Source: Ponticaulis profundi
GTDB taxonomy: Bacteria > Pseudomonadota > Alphaproteobacteria > Caulobacterales > Hyphomonadaceae
Length of the DNA stretch: 64,000 bases
Direction of reading: 5' to 3'
Assembly: GCF_042659465.1 (NCBI RefSeq)
Contig: NZ_JBHSSW010000028.1
Span: forward strand, 124,001 to 188,000
Shown here: positions 33,459 through 42,356 of the stretch, piece by piece
Numbering within the stretch: position 1 is the stretch's first letter
Layout of the letters: each line of letters opens with the position of its first letter
Made by a program: the position numbers and the translations under genes
The notes under the pieces: model-generated
Databases searched by the model: none
Seen by the model: only the letters and a program-made list of their open reading frames with translations
What the model was told of the DNA's origin: nothing

Positions 33459-34706
33459 TCAGGCCGTTTCCAGCAGCCTGCCCAATGGTTCCCCTCGCAC
33501 GAGTGCAGGTAGTCCCGGGTGGTCGGCGCTGGCTTGACGCGCAAGTGCCTTGCGAAGCGGGTCGACTTTGTTTCCAACGGTCAGAGCCAGCCGCTTGAAA
33601 GGCGATAGCAGTTTGTTGTCATTGGAAAAGACGCGGTTGATGCCGTCCATCGCAAGCGCGGTAGCTACGCCATCAAAGCGGCGCCATTGCTGATAGGCTT
33701 CCAACTGTGCGCCGTCGGCCAGCGATAGCCCGGCACGGCGCGACTCTATCAGAATTTCGGTCAGCGCCGCCACATCTTTCAGGCCGAGATTAAAGCCTTG
33801 CCCAGCCAGTGGATTGACGCGTCGCACCGCATCCCCCACCAGCGCAATCCGATTGGCGATCAGCTTTTCGGCCATACGCAATCGTAATGGGTAAGCGAGT
33901 GGATCGCGCAGAACGGTCATGGGGCCAGTTAGATGACTAAACCGTTTGTTGATTTCTGATTCCAGTGCTTCGCGGGAAAGTTTGGCTGTCGCGATGCCGG
34001 CCTCTTCCTTGCGGAACCAGGCGAGATTGCCGCGATTGCCGGTGAGGGGAAGGACGGCAAAAGGGCCCTCATCCTGAAACCATTGTCGCGCATGACTGTG
34101 ATGGGGCTGTTCTAATTGAACCGTCGCGGCGACAACGGCCTGACCATAGGACCAGCCAATCGTACGTATGTCGGCAAGTTCGCGAACCATGGAGCCGACA
34201 CCATCCGCGCCGACAACAAGTTCAGCTTCAATCCTATTGCCGGAGTCTAGTTCGACCTGCACTCCATGATTTGTATATTCGAGCCGTTTGACCGTGTCTG
34301 GCGCATAGCGTGTGATATTGGCGCATTGTTCGACGCGATCACGGATTGCGAGATTCAGGCGGTCTACTTCAATCATATAGCCAAGCGGCTCTCCTGGCCG
34401 TGCCTGTGGTAGGTCCGTCGTGTCGAACATGGAGAATGCTGGCGGTAAAACGCCGTTCTGATCATGCGCTTCCATGCCGAGCAATGGGCCGGCATCTGCG
34501 AGCAGGGCATCTGCAACACCAGCCGCTTCCAGAACATGCCATCCGCCCCGGACGATTGCGAAAGCCCGGCTATCGGGTTCGAAAGGCAGTTTCGGATCGC
34601 GGGTATCAACCAGCGCGACATCAAATCCGAGCTCTGAGAGAAGGATAGCGAGAACGCCGCCGCTGGAGCCACCACCGACAACCAGAATTTCGTTTCGTGT
34701 GTTCAT
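33459..34706 (-). CDS. UbiH/UbiF/COQ6-type FAD-dependent hydroxylase
   Basis: The 415-residue flavoprotein monooxygenase hydroxylates the ubiquinone ring in known relatives. The FAD motif is EILVVGGGSSGGVLAILLSE; the DG motif is VVGADGVGSMVREL; and the second FAD motif is ALVGDAVRRVNPLAGQGFNL, characteristic of the UbiH/UbiF/VisC group. Which ring position it acts on cannot be told. It is divergent from amtB (231 bases between). Confidence 0.9.
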   Translation of the reverse strand: MNTRNEILVVGGGSSGGVLAILLSELGFDVALVDTRDPKLPFEPDSRAFAIVRGGWHVLEAAGVADALLADAGPLLGMEAHDQNGVLPPAFSMFDTTDLPQARPGEPLGYMIEVDRLNLAIRDRVEQCANITRYAPDTVKRLEYTNHGVQVELDSGNRIEAELVVGADGVGSMVRELADIRTIGWSYGQAVVAATVQLEQPHHSHARQWFQDEGPFAVLPLTGNRGNLAWFRKEEAGIATAKLSREALESEINKRFSHLTGPMTVLRDPLAYPLRLRMAEKLIANRIALVGDAVRRVNPLAGQGFNLGLKDVAALTEILIESRRAGLSLADGAQLEAYQQWRRFDGVATALAMDGINRVFSNDNKLLSPFKRLALTVGNKVDPLRKALARQASADHPGLPALVRGEPLGRLLETA

Positions 34707-34937
34707 GGAAATGATCCGGATTTCTTTCGTGTCTGATTAACCCAACTTGGACGAAGGTCCAATGTTGCAACGGTTTTGGGCGTTTCTGTCGCAGCCTGCT
34801 TAAGCGTTGATCAGATTTGCAGCATCGTGTCCTGATACAAATGAGACACTTCGATGCAGAACCCGCCTTTGCCAGATTGGGGGCCGAGCAAGTGGGCCGG
34901 GGGCCTGCTTCTCCATTATTAAAGATTGGGGAAACAA

Positions 34938-36245
34938 ATGAATAACTCAGTTTGGAAATGGGCGGGCCGATCGACGGGCCTTGCCGTTCTGAGCGGGTTG
35001 CTCCTTCAGGGAGCGGCTTTCGCACAGGAAGCGTCAGAAGTCGGCGCGTACGTTGATAACTCTTATCTCTTCCTGATTTCAGGCATGGTCGTAATGTTCA
35101 TGGCGGCAGGTTTCTGCATGCTGGAAGTCGGCCTTGTTCGCGGCAAGAACGCTGCGACTCAGGCAGTTAAGAACGTCATGCTGTACTCGATCGCCGGTAT
35201 CATGGTGTATCTCGTCGGCTATCACATGATTTATCCAAAGGATGGCTGGGCGATTGAGGGTGTGCTTTCGCTCCCGACGGTCTGGGGTGAAGGCGATCGT
35301 GCTGCTCTTGATGGTGCGGGTTATGCACCAGCGTCAGACTGGTATTTCCAGATGGTGTTCGTGGCGACCGCTGCCTCCATCGTTTCTGGTACACTGGCTG
35401 AACGCATCAAGATCCTGCCTTTCATGATCTTCGTTGCTGTCCTGACCGGCTTCATCTACCCAATCCAGGCAAGTTGGCAGTGGGGCGGCGGCTGGCTGGC
35501 TGAGAATGGCTTCTCTGACTTTGCTGGTTCGACGCTTGTGCACTCAACAGGCGGCTGGGCTGCTCTGGTTGGTGCGTTCTTCCTCGGTCCACGTACGGGC
35601 AAGTATGTTGATGGCAAAGTAAACCCAATGCCAGGTTCCAACATCCCGCTTGCAGCGCTTGGTACATTCATTCTCTGGCTCGGTTGGTTCGGCTTCAACG
35701 GCGGCTCTCAGCTCGCAGCTGGCACAGCTGAAGACATCAACGCAGTGGCGATCATCTTTGCGAACACAAACCTTGCTGCTGCTGGTGGTGTTGTTGCTGC
35801 GGCGATCCTCACACCGCTCGTCTTCAAGAAAATGGACCCGACCATCGTCTTTAACGGCGCAATCGGTGGCCTCGTCGCGATCACGGCTGAGCCGCTCGCT
35901 CCAGCGCTTTGGGAAGCGATCATCATCGGTGCTGTGGGTGGCGCGATCATCGTGTTCTTCGTACCACTGCTCGACAAACTGAAAATCGACGACGTTGTTG
36001 GTGCGATCCCAGCTCACCTCATCGCTGGTATCTTCGGTACGCTCGTTGTCGCTTGGAATGGCGGCGATATTGTCTGGCAGTTCATTGGTGTCGTTTCTAT
36101 CGGTGCCTTCGTCTGCGTCACGTCTGCCATCGTCTGGGCGATCCTGAAGTTCACGATCGGTATCCGCTGCTCTGAAGAAGAAGAGCTGGAAGGCATCGAC
36201 AAAGCCGAGCTTGGTCTGGAAGCTTATCCGGAATTCACCAAGTAA
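34938..36245 (+). CDS. amtB: Ammonium transporter AmtB
   Basis: The 435-residue protein has a cleavable N-terminal signal and eleven membrane helices. The pore histidines appear as STLVHSTGGWAALVGA and GAIPAHLIAGIFGTLV, matching E. coli H168 and H318; the ammonium-vestibule segments NSYLFLISGMVVMFMAAGF and SGTLAERIK are conserved. The start at 34938 follows GGGGAAA. No glnK-type P-II gene lies beside it, which is unusual. No sigma-54 promoter was found by eye in the upstream 230 bases. Confidence 0.96.
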   Translation: MNNSVWKWAGRSTGLAVLSGLLLQGAAFAQEASEVGAYVDNSYLFLISGMVVMFMAAGFCMLEVGLVRGKNAATQAVKNVMLYSIAGIMVYLVGYHMIYPKDGWAIEGVLSLPTVWGEGDRAALDGAGYAPASDWYFQMVFVATAASIVSGTLAERIKILPFMIFVAVLTGFIYPIQASWQWGGGWLAENGFSDFAGSTLVHSTGGWAALVGAFFLGPRTGKYVDGKVNPMPGSNIPLAALGTFILWLGWFGFNGGSQLAAGTAEDINAVAIIFANTNLAAAGGVVAAAILTPLVFKKMDPTIVFNGAIGGLVAITAEPLAPALWEAIIIGAVGGAIIVFFVPLLDKLKIDDVVGAIPAHLIAGIFGTLVVAWNGGDIVWQFIGVVSIGAFVCVTSAIVWAILKFTIGIRCSEEEELEGIDKAELGLEAYPEFTK

Positions 36246-36270
36246 GACGGATTACCCATCCCGAACAATT

Positions 36271-36298
36271 AACCCCGAGCTGGCTTCAGCTCGGGGTT
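36271..36298 (+). terminator. Terminator of amtB
   Basis: A perfect 12-base-pair stem AACCCCGAGCTG/CAGCTCGGGGTT with loop GCTT, followed by TTTTAA. Confidence 0.93.
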
Positions 36299-36419
36299 TT
36301 TTAACAGATAATGGCATTTTTTCTGCAAATTTCTGCTTTCTGTTTTCTGCTCATTAAGCATGGCGGGTGAAACTCAGTGTCGCCCAAACTTCGCCACCGT
36401 GCCGATTGAGAATGCCAGA

Positions 36420-38861
36420 ATGACATCTGCCAACCCTGCACAATCTGCTTCTGACCAGAGCTCCATCTCCACTGAACCTGTCTGGCGTATCCTGACGGGC
36501 TTTGCCATTTTTGCGCTTGGTGTGTTCCTGTGCGGAGCTGTTCTGACCTACCAACCTCAGGATCCGAGCTGGAATGCGGCAACGGATCTCGAGGTTAGCA
36601 ATCTGTTTGGTGCTGCTGGGGCCATCATCGCCGATCTCCTTCACCAATTACTCGGCTGGGGCGGCGTCATGCTCGCTTTTCTCGTCATGTCTGGCGGGGT
36701 TAAGCGAATGCTGCTGATCGGGCATCCGAACGGACACAAATGGATGATTGGTGCGCTCGGTATTGTCGCGGCGACAGCTTGCCTTGCAAGCTGGCCGATC
36801 CCGAGCGACTGGCCGCTTCGTGTGTCGCTGGGTGGTCTTGTCGGCGATGTCATCTTTGCGCTTGCGCGCCTGCCATTCGTTGCGCTGCAGATTCCGATCG
36901 CCAACATCATTGCAGGCGTTGCGCTCGGCATTGCAAGCTTTCTGTTGATTTCCAACGCGGCCAATCTGGGCAATCGCGATTTTGCGATGATCGGTCATCT
37001 TCTTTGGGTGAATCTGAAAAAACTCGCCCGCCTATTGATCTGGCCATTGAGGCCGCTTGGCCGCATGGCGGGGCAGGGCCTGGTTGCTGGCGTCCACAAG
37101 CTGAAGGATGGCGCAACCGGCGCGCTTCGTTCGTCACCAAAGGCATCTAATCCTTATGTGACCGAGGATGGGCGTCCGAAGGATGATGATTTCTCCTATT
37201 TCGAGTATAAAGAGCCTGAAGCGCCGACGGCAGAGAAGGCAAAGAGCAAGCCGCGCCAACCGGACCTTTTCCCGCATACCAAGCCGGCAGAGCCGGAAGA
37301 GAAAACTGCGACCCGTCCTCGCAAACCAAGCCGCAATGCGGCCATGGGGGAGGGGCTGCCGTCACTTGACCTTCTTGTAACACCGCCGCCACGCTCATCC
37401 GCTGTTGATGAGGATGTGTTGCTGGAACGCGCAGATCAGCTGATGCGAATCCTGAATGAATTCGGTGTCAAAGGTCGGATCACTCATGTGCGCCCGGGGC
37501 CAGTCGTAACACTGTTTGAGCTTGAGCCTGCGGCGGGTGTGAAATCGTCTCGCGTTATCGCGCTGGCAGATGATGTGGCGCGTTCCATGAGCGCCATTAG
37601 TGCTCGTATCGCTGTTGTGCCGGGCAAGAACGCCATTGGTATCGAGCTCCCGAACAAACATCGCGAAACCGTGTATCTGCGCAAACTGCTTGAGAGCCCG
37701 TCTTTCACGTCAAACAAGCAGGCGCTGCCGCTTGCTCTTGGTGAGGATATTGGTGGTGAGCCGGTTTGTGCCGATCTCGCAAAAATGCCCCACCTGTTGA
37801 TCGCGGGTACGACCGGCTCGGGTAAGTCGGTTGGAATCAACGCGATGATCCTGTCATTGATGTTCAAGCTGCCGCCAGAAAAGTGCCGGTTCATCATGGT
37901 CGACCCGAAAATGCTCGAACTTTCCATTTACGAAGGCGTCCCACATTTGCTTTCGCCGGTTGTGATTGATCCGAAGAAGGCCGTCACGGCGCTCAAATGG
38001 GCCGTCCGTGAGATGGAAAGCCGCTATGAGATGATGTCTAAGGCGGGCGTTCGGAACCTGGCTGGCTTTAACGAAAAGGTCGAAGAACTGCGCCGCACGG
38101 GCGGTCGTCTGACGCGCGAAGTGCAGACGGGTTTTGAGGCTGATACGGGCCGTCCGGTCTATGAGACCGAAGAGATACCCCTCGATCCAATGCCGGCGAT
38201 TGTTGTTGTGATCGACGAGATGGCTGACCTTATGATGGTCGCCGGTAAAGAGATTGAAGCCTGTATTCAGCGGCTCGCTCAGATGGCGCGTGCGGCTGGT
38301 ATCCACCTTATCACCGCGACGCAGCGTCCATCTGTTGACGTTATCACCGGTACGATCAAGGCGAACTTCCCGACTCGTGTGTCCTATTCGGTTTCGTCAA
38401 AGATCGACTCCCGAACCATTCTGGGTGAGCAGGGCGCGGAACAGCTGCTTGGTATGGGTGACCTTCTCTATATGGCGAGTGGCGGCAAGGTTCAGCGTTT
38501 GCATGGTCCGTTTGTCAGCGATGAGGAGGTCGGCGATATCGTCGAATACCTCAAATCCACTGGCGAGCCGGATTATTCGGCGGAGATCACCGAAGAGCGG
38601 GATGAATCCTCTGACAGTCCGGTGATGGATGCCATGTTGGGCAGTGATGGTGGGGGCCAGGATGCTGACCTATATGCGCAGGCCGTCGCAGTTGTGCTGC
38701 GAGATGGTCGCGCGTCGACGAGCTATGTACAGCGCCGACTGAAGATTGGTTATAACCGCGCGGCATCTCTCATCGAACAGATGGAAGATGAGGGTGTGAT
38801 CAGTGCGCCGAACCACGCCGGTAAGCGTGAAATCCTCCGAAAACGTCCTGACGAAGACTGA
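36420..38861 (+). CDS. ftsK: DNA translocase FtsK
   Basis: FtsK anchors at the division septum and pumps chromosomal DNA toward dif for resolution. The protein has 813 residues from 36420 (833 from an ATG at 36360; neither has a convincing Shine-Dalgarno site). It has four N-terminal membrane helices (FAIFALGVFLCGAVL onward), a short charged linker (about residues 230-320), the motor with Walker A IAGTTGSGKSVGINAM and Walker B VVVIDEMADLMMV, and the C-terminal gamma winged helix (RRLKIGYNRAASLIEQMEDE) that reads KOPS. The linker is short compared with E. coli FtsK, as in many Alphaproteobacteria. Confidence 0.95.
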   Translation: MTSANPAQSASDQSSISTEPVWRILTGFAIFALGVFLCGAVLTYQPQDPSWNAATDLEVSNLFGAAGAIIADLLHQLLGWGGVMLAFLVMSGGVKRMLLIGHPNGHKWMIGALGIVAATACLASWPIPSDWPLRVSLGGLVGDVIFALARLPFVALQIPIANIIAGVALGIASFLLISNAANLGNRDFAMIGHLLWVNLKKLARLLIWPLRPLGRMAGQGLVAGVHKLKDGATGALRSSPKASNPYVTEDGRPKDDDFSYFEYKEPEAPTAEKAKSKPRQPDLFPHTKPAEPEEKTATRPRKPSRNAAMGEGLPSLDLLVTPPPRSSAVDEDVLLERADQLMRILNEFGVKGRITHVRPGPVVTLFELEPAAGVKSSRVIALADDVARSMSAISARIAVVPGKNAIGIELPNKHRETVYLRKLLESPSFTSNKQALPLALGEDIGGEPVCADLAKMPHLLIAGTTGSGKSVGINAMILSLMFKLPPEKCRFIMVDPKMLELSIYEGVPHLLSPVVIDPKKAVTALKWAVREMESRYEMMSKAGVRNLAGFNEKVEELRRTGGRLTREVQTGFEADTGRPVYETEEIPLDPMPAIVVVIDEMADLMMVAGKEIEACIQRLAQMARAAGIHLITATQRPSVDVITGTIKANFPTRVSYSVSSKIDSRTILGEQGAEQLLGMGDLLYMASGGKVQRLHGPFVSDEEVGDIVEYLKSTGEPDYSAEITEERDESSDSPVMDAMLGSDGGGQDADLYAQAVAVVLRDGRASTSYVQRRLKIGYNRAASLIEQMEDEGVISAPNHAGKREILRKRPDED

Positions 38862-38887
38862 TCCGACACCTCAAATGATGAGGCTTC

Positions 38888-38917
38888 AAAAAGCAGGGCG
38901 TGTCACGTCCTGCTTTT
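38888..38917 (+). terminator. Terminator of ftsK
   Basis: A 10-base-pair stem AAAAAGCAGG/CCTGCTTTTT enclosing a further CGTG/CACG pairing, followed by more T residues. Confidence 0.88.
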
Positions 38918-38965
38918 TTTGTGTTTTTTGTCTCCTGGTCGGGAACTTGACAGCCCTATGCGCAT

Positions 38966-38983
38966 TGTAACACGATCGTTACA
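38966..38983. promoter_or_regulatory. Inverted repeat, possible operator
   Basis: TGTAAC-N6-GTTACA with central ACGATC, in an AT-rich region about 175 bases upstream of the small membrane protein gene. The symmetry suggests a dimeric regulator site; the regulator is unknown. Confidence 0.35.
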
Positions 38984-39156
38984 AAACTGTCTCAAAACAT
39001 AAATGAGCAGGAATTTCGTAAAAAATGCCGGGGAGAGAGTTTCAAGCCATTGAAAAATAATAAGAAAAAAGACCATGAAACTGACTATTGCACTTGGTCA
39101 TATAACTATGATATAGTCCGAATACAGACAAAAATAACAATTTTTGGAGTGCGAAA

Positions 39157-39558
39157 ATGAATATTAAGTCCCTTTGGGATTACGCGCACTTCGGCCAGTT
39201 CGAAAGTGACTGGAATGGCCCCGTCCCCGAAGACGCAAATCCTGCTGATACGCTCGTTGAAAAACGTTGCCTGTATGAGAGTCACATCTTTCAGAAGGAT
39301 GGTGACTGGCGTCTTGTGACGCGTCTTGGTGGCTATTTTGGTCACCTGGCGTTCTACATGATGCTGCCGGTTTACATGCTGATCATTGGTGCCTTTATCA
39401 CGGGCAGCATGACGGTGCTCGGCTTCCTTCTGTTCGAAGTCTCGTTCATCGTGGTGCTTGGCTGGTTGAACGGTTATGCGGCGCACGAACTCGTGAAACG
39501 CGCATATTATCAAGAGGCGAAATTCGGCTGGAAACAGCCCGAGCATATCGCAAACTAA
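39157..39558 (+). CDS. Small membrane protein, DUF2628-like
   Basis: The 133-residue protein has a soluble N-terminal segment (about 1-62) and two adjacent hydrophobic helices (HLAFYMMLPVYMLIIGAFIT and VLGFLLFEVSFIVVLGWL), followed by NGYAAHELVKRAYYQEAKFG. This resembles DUF2628-type proteins with an aromatic Y-Y-x-E segment after the helices. Function unknown. It is preceded by an unusually AT-rich 290-base region and has its own terminator, so it is probably transcribed alone between ftsK and the lolA-like gene. Confidence 0.75.
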   Translation: MNIKSLWDYAHFGQFESDWNGPVPEDANPADTLVEKRCLYESHIFQKDGDWRLVTRLGGYFGHLAFYMMLPVYMLIIGAFITGSMTVLGFLLFEVSFIVVLGWLNGYAAHELVKRAYYQEAKFGWKQPEHIAN

Positions 39559-39563
39559 TTTAG

Positions 39564-39590
39564 AAAGGGCAGTCCGTGTGACTGCCCTTT
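39564..39590 (+). terminator. Terminator of the small membrane protein gene
   Basis: A perfect 11-base-pair stem AAAGGGCAGTC/GACTGCCCTTT with loop CGTGT, followed by TTGC, 6 bases after the stop codon. Confidence 0.9.
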
Positions 39591-39766
39591 TTGCTATCAG
39601 ACTTCGCACTCAGATCTGGCGTCTCTCATGAGGCGCCTTTTTCTTTACGCGGTGCTGCTGAAAGCTGAATGCAGGGCAACAAATAGAGGCAAAGCGCCCA
39701 ACTCTGGCCCTATTCTTGTTACCCGCAGCCATTACATACAATGCGTAAACCACAGAGGAGCCTCTC

Positions 39767-40462
39767 ATGTTTAATCTGACTGAGTGGATCATTTCAGGCG
39801 CCATGCTGTTTGCGCCAGCCGCAACCACAGCGGCGCAGAGTAAAACGGTCGAACCCGCGCCGACGGTTCTGGCGCAGGCTGCGACAGAACCGCAGGAGCC
39901 GCCCGCGGTCGTGAGTACGCTCAACGTGACCGAAGCTATCGCCAATGCGAACAAGGGGCTCAGCAAGATTGAGACCGCTCAGGGGCGCTTCACACAGATC
40001 GACCAGGCAGGACGGTTCAGCCAGGGTGACTTCTATCTTAGCCGCCCGGGCCGCATGCGGTTCGAGTATGATGATCCGGTCCCTCTGCTCATTGTGTCTG
40101 ATGGTACAACGGTTGCTATTGAAGACAGCGATCTGGAAACGGTCGACCGCGTTCCGCTCGCCTCCACGCCGCTAAATATGCTTTTACGCAGTGAGACAGA
40201 TCTCGCAGCGCATGCCAATATTCTGGATGTCTCGAAGAAGGGTGGTCTGGTTGCGATCCGCATGTCGGACAAATCCGGCGATGCCGAAGGTGAGCTGGAG
40301 CTTTTCTTCGACCCAGCGACCTATGAGCTGCGCCAGTGGGAGAGCATTGATATGAACGGTGCTGTGACGACGGTTCAGCTGATTGATACTGAAACCGGCG
40401 TGCGCCTCTTGCCGAGCCTCTTCCGTGTCGAAGACCCAGAAGACGAGGATGACCGCCGCTAA
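39767..40462 (+). CDS. LolA-like outer membrane lipoprotein carrier
   Basis: The 231-residue protein has a signal peptide, a Pro/Ala-rich linker and a LolA-type domain: KIETAQGRFTQIDQAGRFSQ, GDFYLSRPGRMRFEYDDPVP, LLIVSDGTTVAIEDSD and FDPATYELRQWESID. LolA ferries lipoproteins across the periplasm. Its place close after ftsK matches the ftsK-lolA pairing common in Alphaproteobacteria. The C-terminus is strongly acidic and then basic (EDPEDEDDRR). Confidence 0.88.
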   Translation: MFNLTEWIISGAMLFAPAATTAAQSKTVEPAPTVLAQAATEPQEPPAVVSTLNVTEAIANANKGLSKIETAQGRFTQIDQAGRFSQGDFYLSRPGRMRFEYDDPVPLLIVSDGTTVAIEDSDLETVDRVPLASTPLNMLLRSETDLAAHANILDVSKKGGLVAIRMSDKSGDAEGELELFFDPATYELRQWESIDMNGAVTTVQLIDTETGVRLLPSLFRVEDPEDEDDRR

Positions 40463-40485
40463 TCCCGGCGCTCCAGAGAACAGAA

Positions 40486-40511
40486 AAAAGCCCGGCAAAT
40501 GCCGGGCTTTT
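40486..40511. terminator. Bidirectional terminator, lolA-like / phaR
   Basis: A perfect 11-base-pair stem AAAAGCCCGGC/GCCGGGCTTTT with loop AAAT, with A-rich sequence before and T-rich after, between converging genes. Confidence 0.92.
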
Positions 40512-40516
40512 CCTTG

Positions 40517-41158
40517 TCAGATGTCGTCTTGTGAGCCGCTGGTCAGCTTGGCCAGCTGTGCCTGCATATCGGCCATTTGTTTGCGCAGGGTATCAAGTGA
40601 CTCGGTTTCCTGCGGTGTCTCTTTGGCGCTTGGCTTTGCGGCAGTCGACGGGCTGGCGCTCGATGGTGCTGCGTCTTCGCTTTCCGAGCGCGGGCGTGAT
40701 GGCACACCAGATGTGAAGAGGTTCATGCCGCGTTCGAACATTTCGAAATTCCGGCGCGCCTGTTCCTCGAACAACGCCATCGGGTTCGAGGCCATGCCGT
40801 TCGAAACGAGGTCCCGCCAGCGTTCCTGATTCTTGGTGAAATTGTTCATCGCCATATCCAGATAGGTTGGCAGGGCTGATGAAACGCTGTCGCCGTAAAA
40901 GCGGATAACCTGTCTCAGGAAGTTCAGAGGCAGTGCATTTCCGCCTTTGTTTTCCTGCTCGAAAATGATCTGAGTCAGAACTGTACGTGTCAGATCTTCA
41001 CCGGTCTTCGCATCCTGAACGATGAAATCCTTCCCCTGACGAACCAGTTCGCTCAGATGTTCCAGCGTGACGTAGGAGCTGGAAGAGGTGTCATAGAGCC
41101 TGCGATTCGCATATTTTTTTATAATGATTGGCTCATCAAGTGTTGATGTGTCCGCCAC
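40517..41158 (-). CDS. phaR: Polyhydroxyalkanoate synthesis regulator PhaR
   Basis: PhaR represses PHA genes and binds polymer granules. The 213-residue protein has the PHB/PHA DNA-binding domain at the N-terminus (IIKKYANRRLYDTSSSSYVT, then LEHLSELVRQGKDFIVQDA), followed by the PHB-accumulation repeat region (TQIIFEQENKGG, NFLRQVIRFYGDSV) and an Ala/Ser/Pro-rich low-complexity stretch with a short C-terminal coiled coil. It is divergent from phaB, as expected for a regulator of PHB genes. Confidence 0.93.
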   Translation of the reverse strand: MADTSTLDEPIIIKKYANRRLYDTSSSSYVTLEHLSELVRQGKDFIVQDAKTGEDLTRTVLTQIIFEQENKGGNALPLNFLRQVIRFYGDSVSSALPTYLDMAMNNFTKNQERWRDLVSNGMASNPMALFEEQARRNFEMFERGMNLFTSGVPSRPRSESEDAAPSSASPSTAAKPSAKETPQETESLDTLRKQMADMQAQLAKLTSGSQDDI

Positions 41159-41545
41159 CGTTTATTGCCTTTTCTGTTCTCGTCTAGAAGGATGGCCTCC
41201 CAAGACTTCGTTTTATTTCATCCTAACGAGATTTTGATATTCCCTTTAAACCACATTTTCGCTGCCGCAGCAAAATATCAATTTCCCAGACCAATTCCGG
41301 AAAAACCGCATGTATGTGCTGCGCATGCGAATATCCTCTGAAATCAAGGCACCACCAAAGGTGTAGATCCTAAAAGCCCCGCTGTGCTTGCATTTCTGAT
41401 ATCATGCGTCTTAATCGACGTAAGGGAAGCCTGAGGCGACTGCGCGAAAAAATCTGCAATTTCCATCGCATTTTTGTGCAGGAGCGTATAAGAGCTTTCT
41501 TGGGTATAGCGCCCTAACATAAAGTACATGCTCGGGGAGAATAGC
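41159..41545. other. phaR-phaB divergent intergenic region
   Basis: About 390 bases that must hold both promoters. It contains the palindrome GCTGC-C-GCAGC (41261-41271) flanked by TTTT and AAAA, and a second TGC-rich element CTGCGCATGCG (41317-41327), the kind of TGC-rich sequence reported for PhaR targets. A minus-strand frame of 67 codons (41344-41547) lies in it but has no clear ribosome site, so I do not call it a gene. Confidence 0.5.
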
Positions 41546-42271
41546 ATGAGTAAAACAGCAATCGTGACCGGTGGTACACGAGGGATTGGACGTGCGATCA
41601 GCGAACGTCTGGCAAAAGACGGCTATAAGGTCGCTGCGACCTATGCGGGGAATGATGACGCCGCAAAGCTTTGCGCAGATGAGATCGGTGTCAAATGCTT
41701 CAAGTTCGATGTCGGTGATTTCGATGCCTGCGCAGAAGGGATCAAACAGATTGAGGCAGACCTCGGTCCGTGTGAGGTTTTGGTCAACAATGCGGGCATC
41801 ACCTGGGATGCGCCTTTCCATAAAATGTCCAAGGAAGCCTGGTCGAAAGTGATCAATGTTGATCTCGACTCTGCCTTCAACATGACCCGAAATGTCTGGG
41901 AAGGCATGCGCGATCGTGGTTTCGGCCGTGTGATCAATATTTCTTCGATCAATGGTCAGAAAGGTCAGTTCACCCAGGCAAACTATTCGGCGGCGAAGGC
42001 AGGTCTGATCGGCTTTACGCGCGCGCTTGCCTATGAGGGCGCCAAAAAGGGCATTACGTCTAATGTGATTGCGCCGGGCTATATCGACACCGAAATGCTG
42101 CAGGCGGTGAAGCCTGAAGTGCTCGAAGGCATCATCTCTACCATTCCGGTTGGGCGTCTTGGTAAAGCCGAAGAGATCGCTAGTATGGTTGCTTATCTGG
42201 CAAGTGAAGAGGCAGCTTTCGTCAATGGCGCGACCATGACGGTGAACGGCGCACAATATATCGCAAGTTAA
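41546..42271 (+). CDS. phaB: Acetoacetyl-CoA reductase PhaB
   Basis: PhaB reduces acetoacetyl-CoA to (R)-3-hydroxybutyryl-CoA for polyhydroxybutyrate. The 241-residue SDR protein has the cofactor motif VTGGTRGIGRAIS, NNAGITWDAPFHKMS, and the PhaB-typical SSINGQKGQFTQANYSAAKA with catalytic Ser, Tyr and Lys, ending FVNGATMTVNGAQYIAS. GGGGAGA at 41534-41540 fits the ATG at 41546. FabG is the alternative, but the NGQKGQF motif and the phaR neighbour favour PhaB. phaA and phaC are not in the window. Confidence 0.93.
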   Translation: MSKTAIVTGGTRGIGRAISERLAKDGYKVAATYAGNDDAAKLCADEIGVKCFKFDVGDFDACAEGIKQIEADLGPCEVLVNNAGITWDAPFHKMSKEAWSKVINVDLDSAFNMTRNVWEGMRDRGFGRVINISSINGQKGQFTQANYSAAKAGLIGFTRALAYEGAKKGITSNVIAPGYIDTEMLQAVKPEVLEGIISTIPVGRLGKAEEIASMVAYLASEEAAFVNGATMTVNGAQYIAS

Positions 42272-42356
42272 ACCTATATCAGGTCTTTTCCGGCAATAGC
42301 TGTCTTGATCTTTATGATGCCCTATTGCCGCCAAGTTCATTGGTCATACTGAGACG

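Noticed and set aside
34742..34937. Sigma-54 promoter for amtB
   Set aside because: No TGG-N9-TGC type pair with proper spacing; a TTGGAC...TTGCA pair is spaced wrongly.
38966..38983. Inverted repeat TGTAAC-N6-GTTACA as a strong finding
   Set aside because: It may be an operator and is listed as a weak feature, but short arms and lack of a second copy make chance likely.
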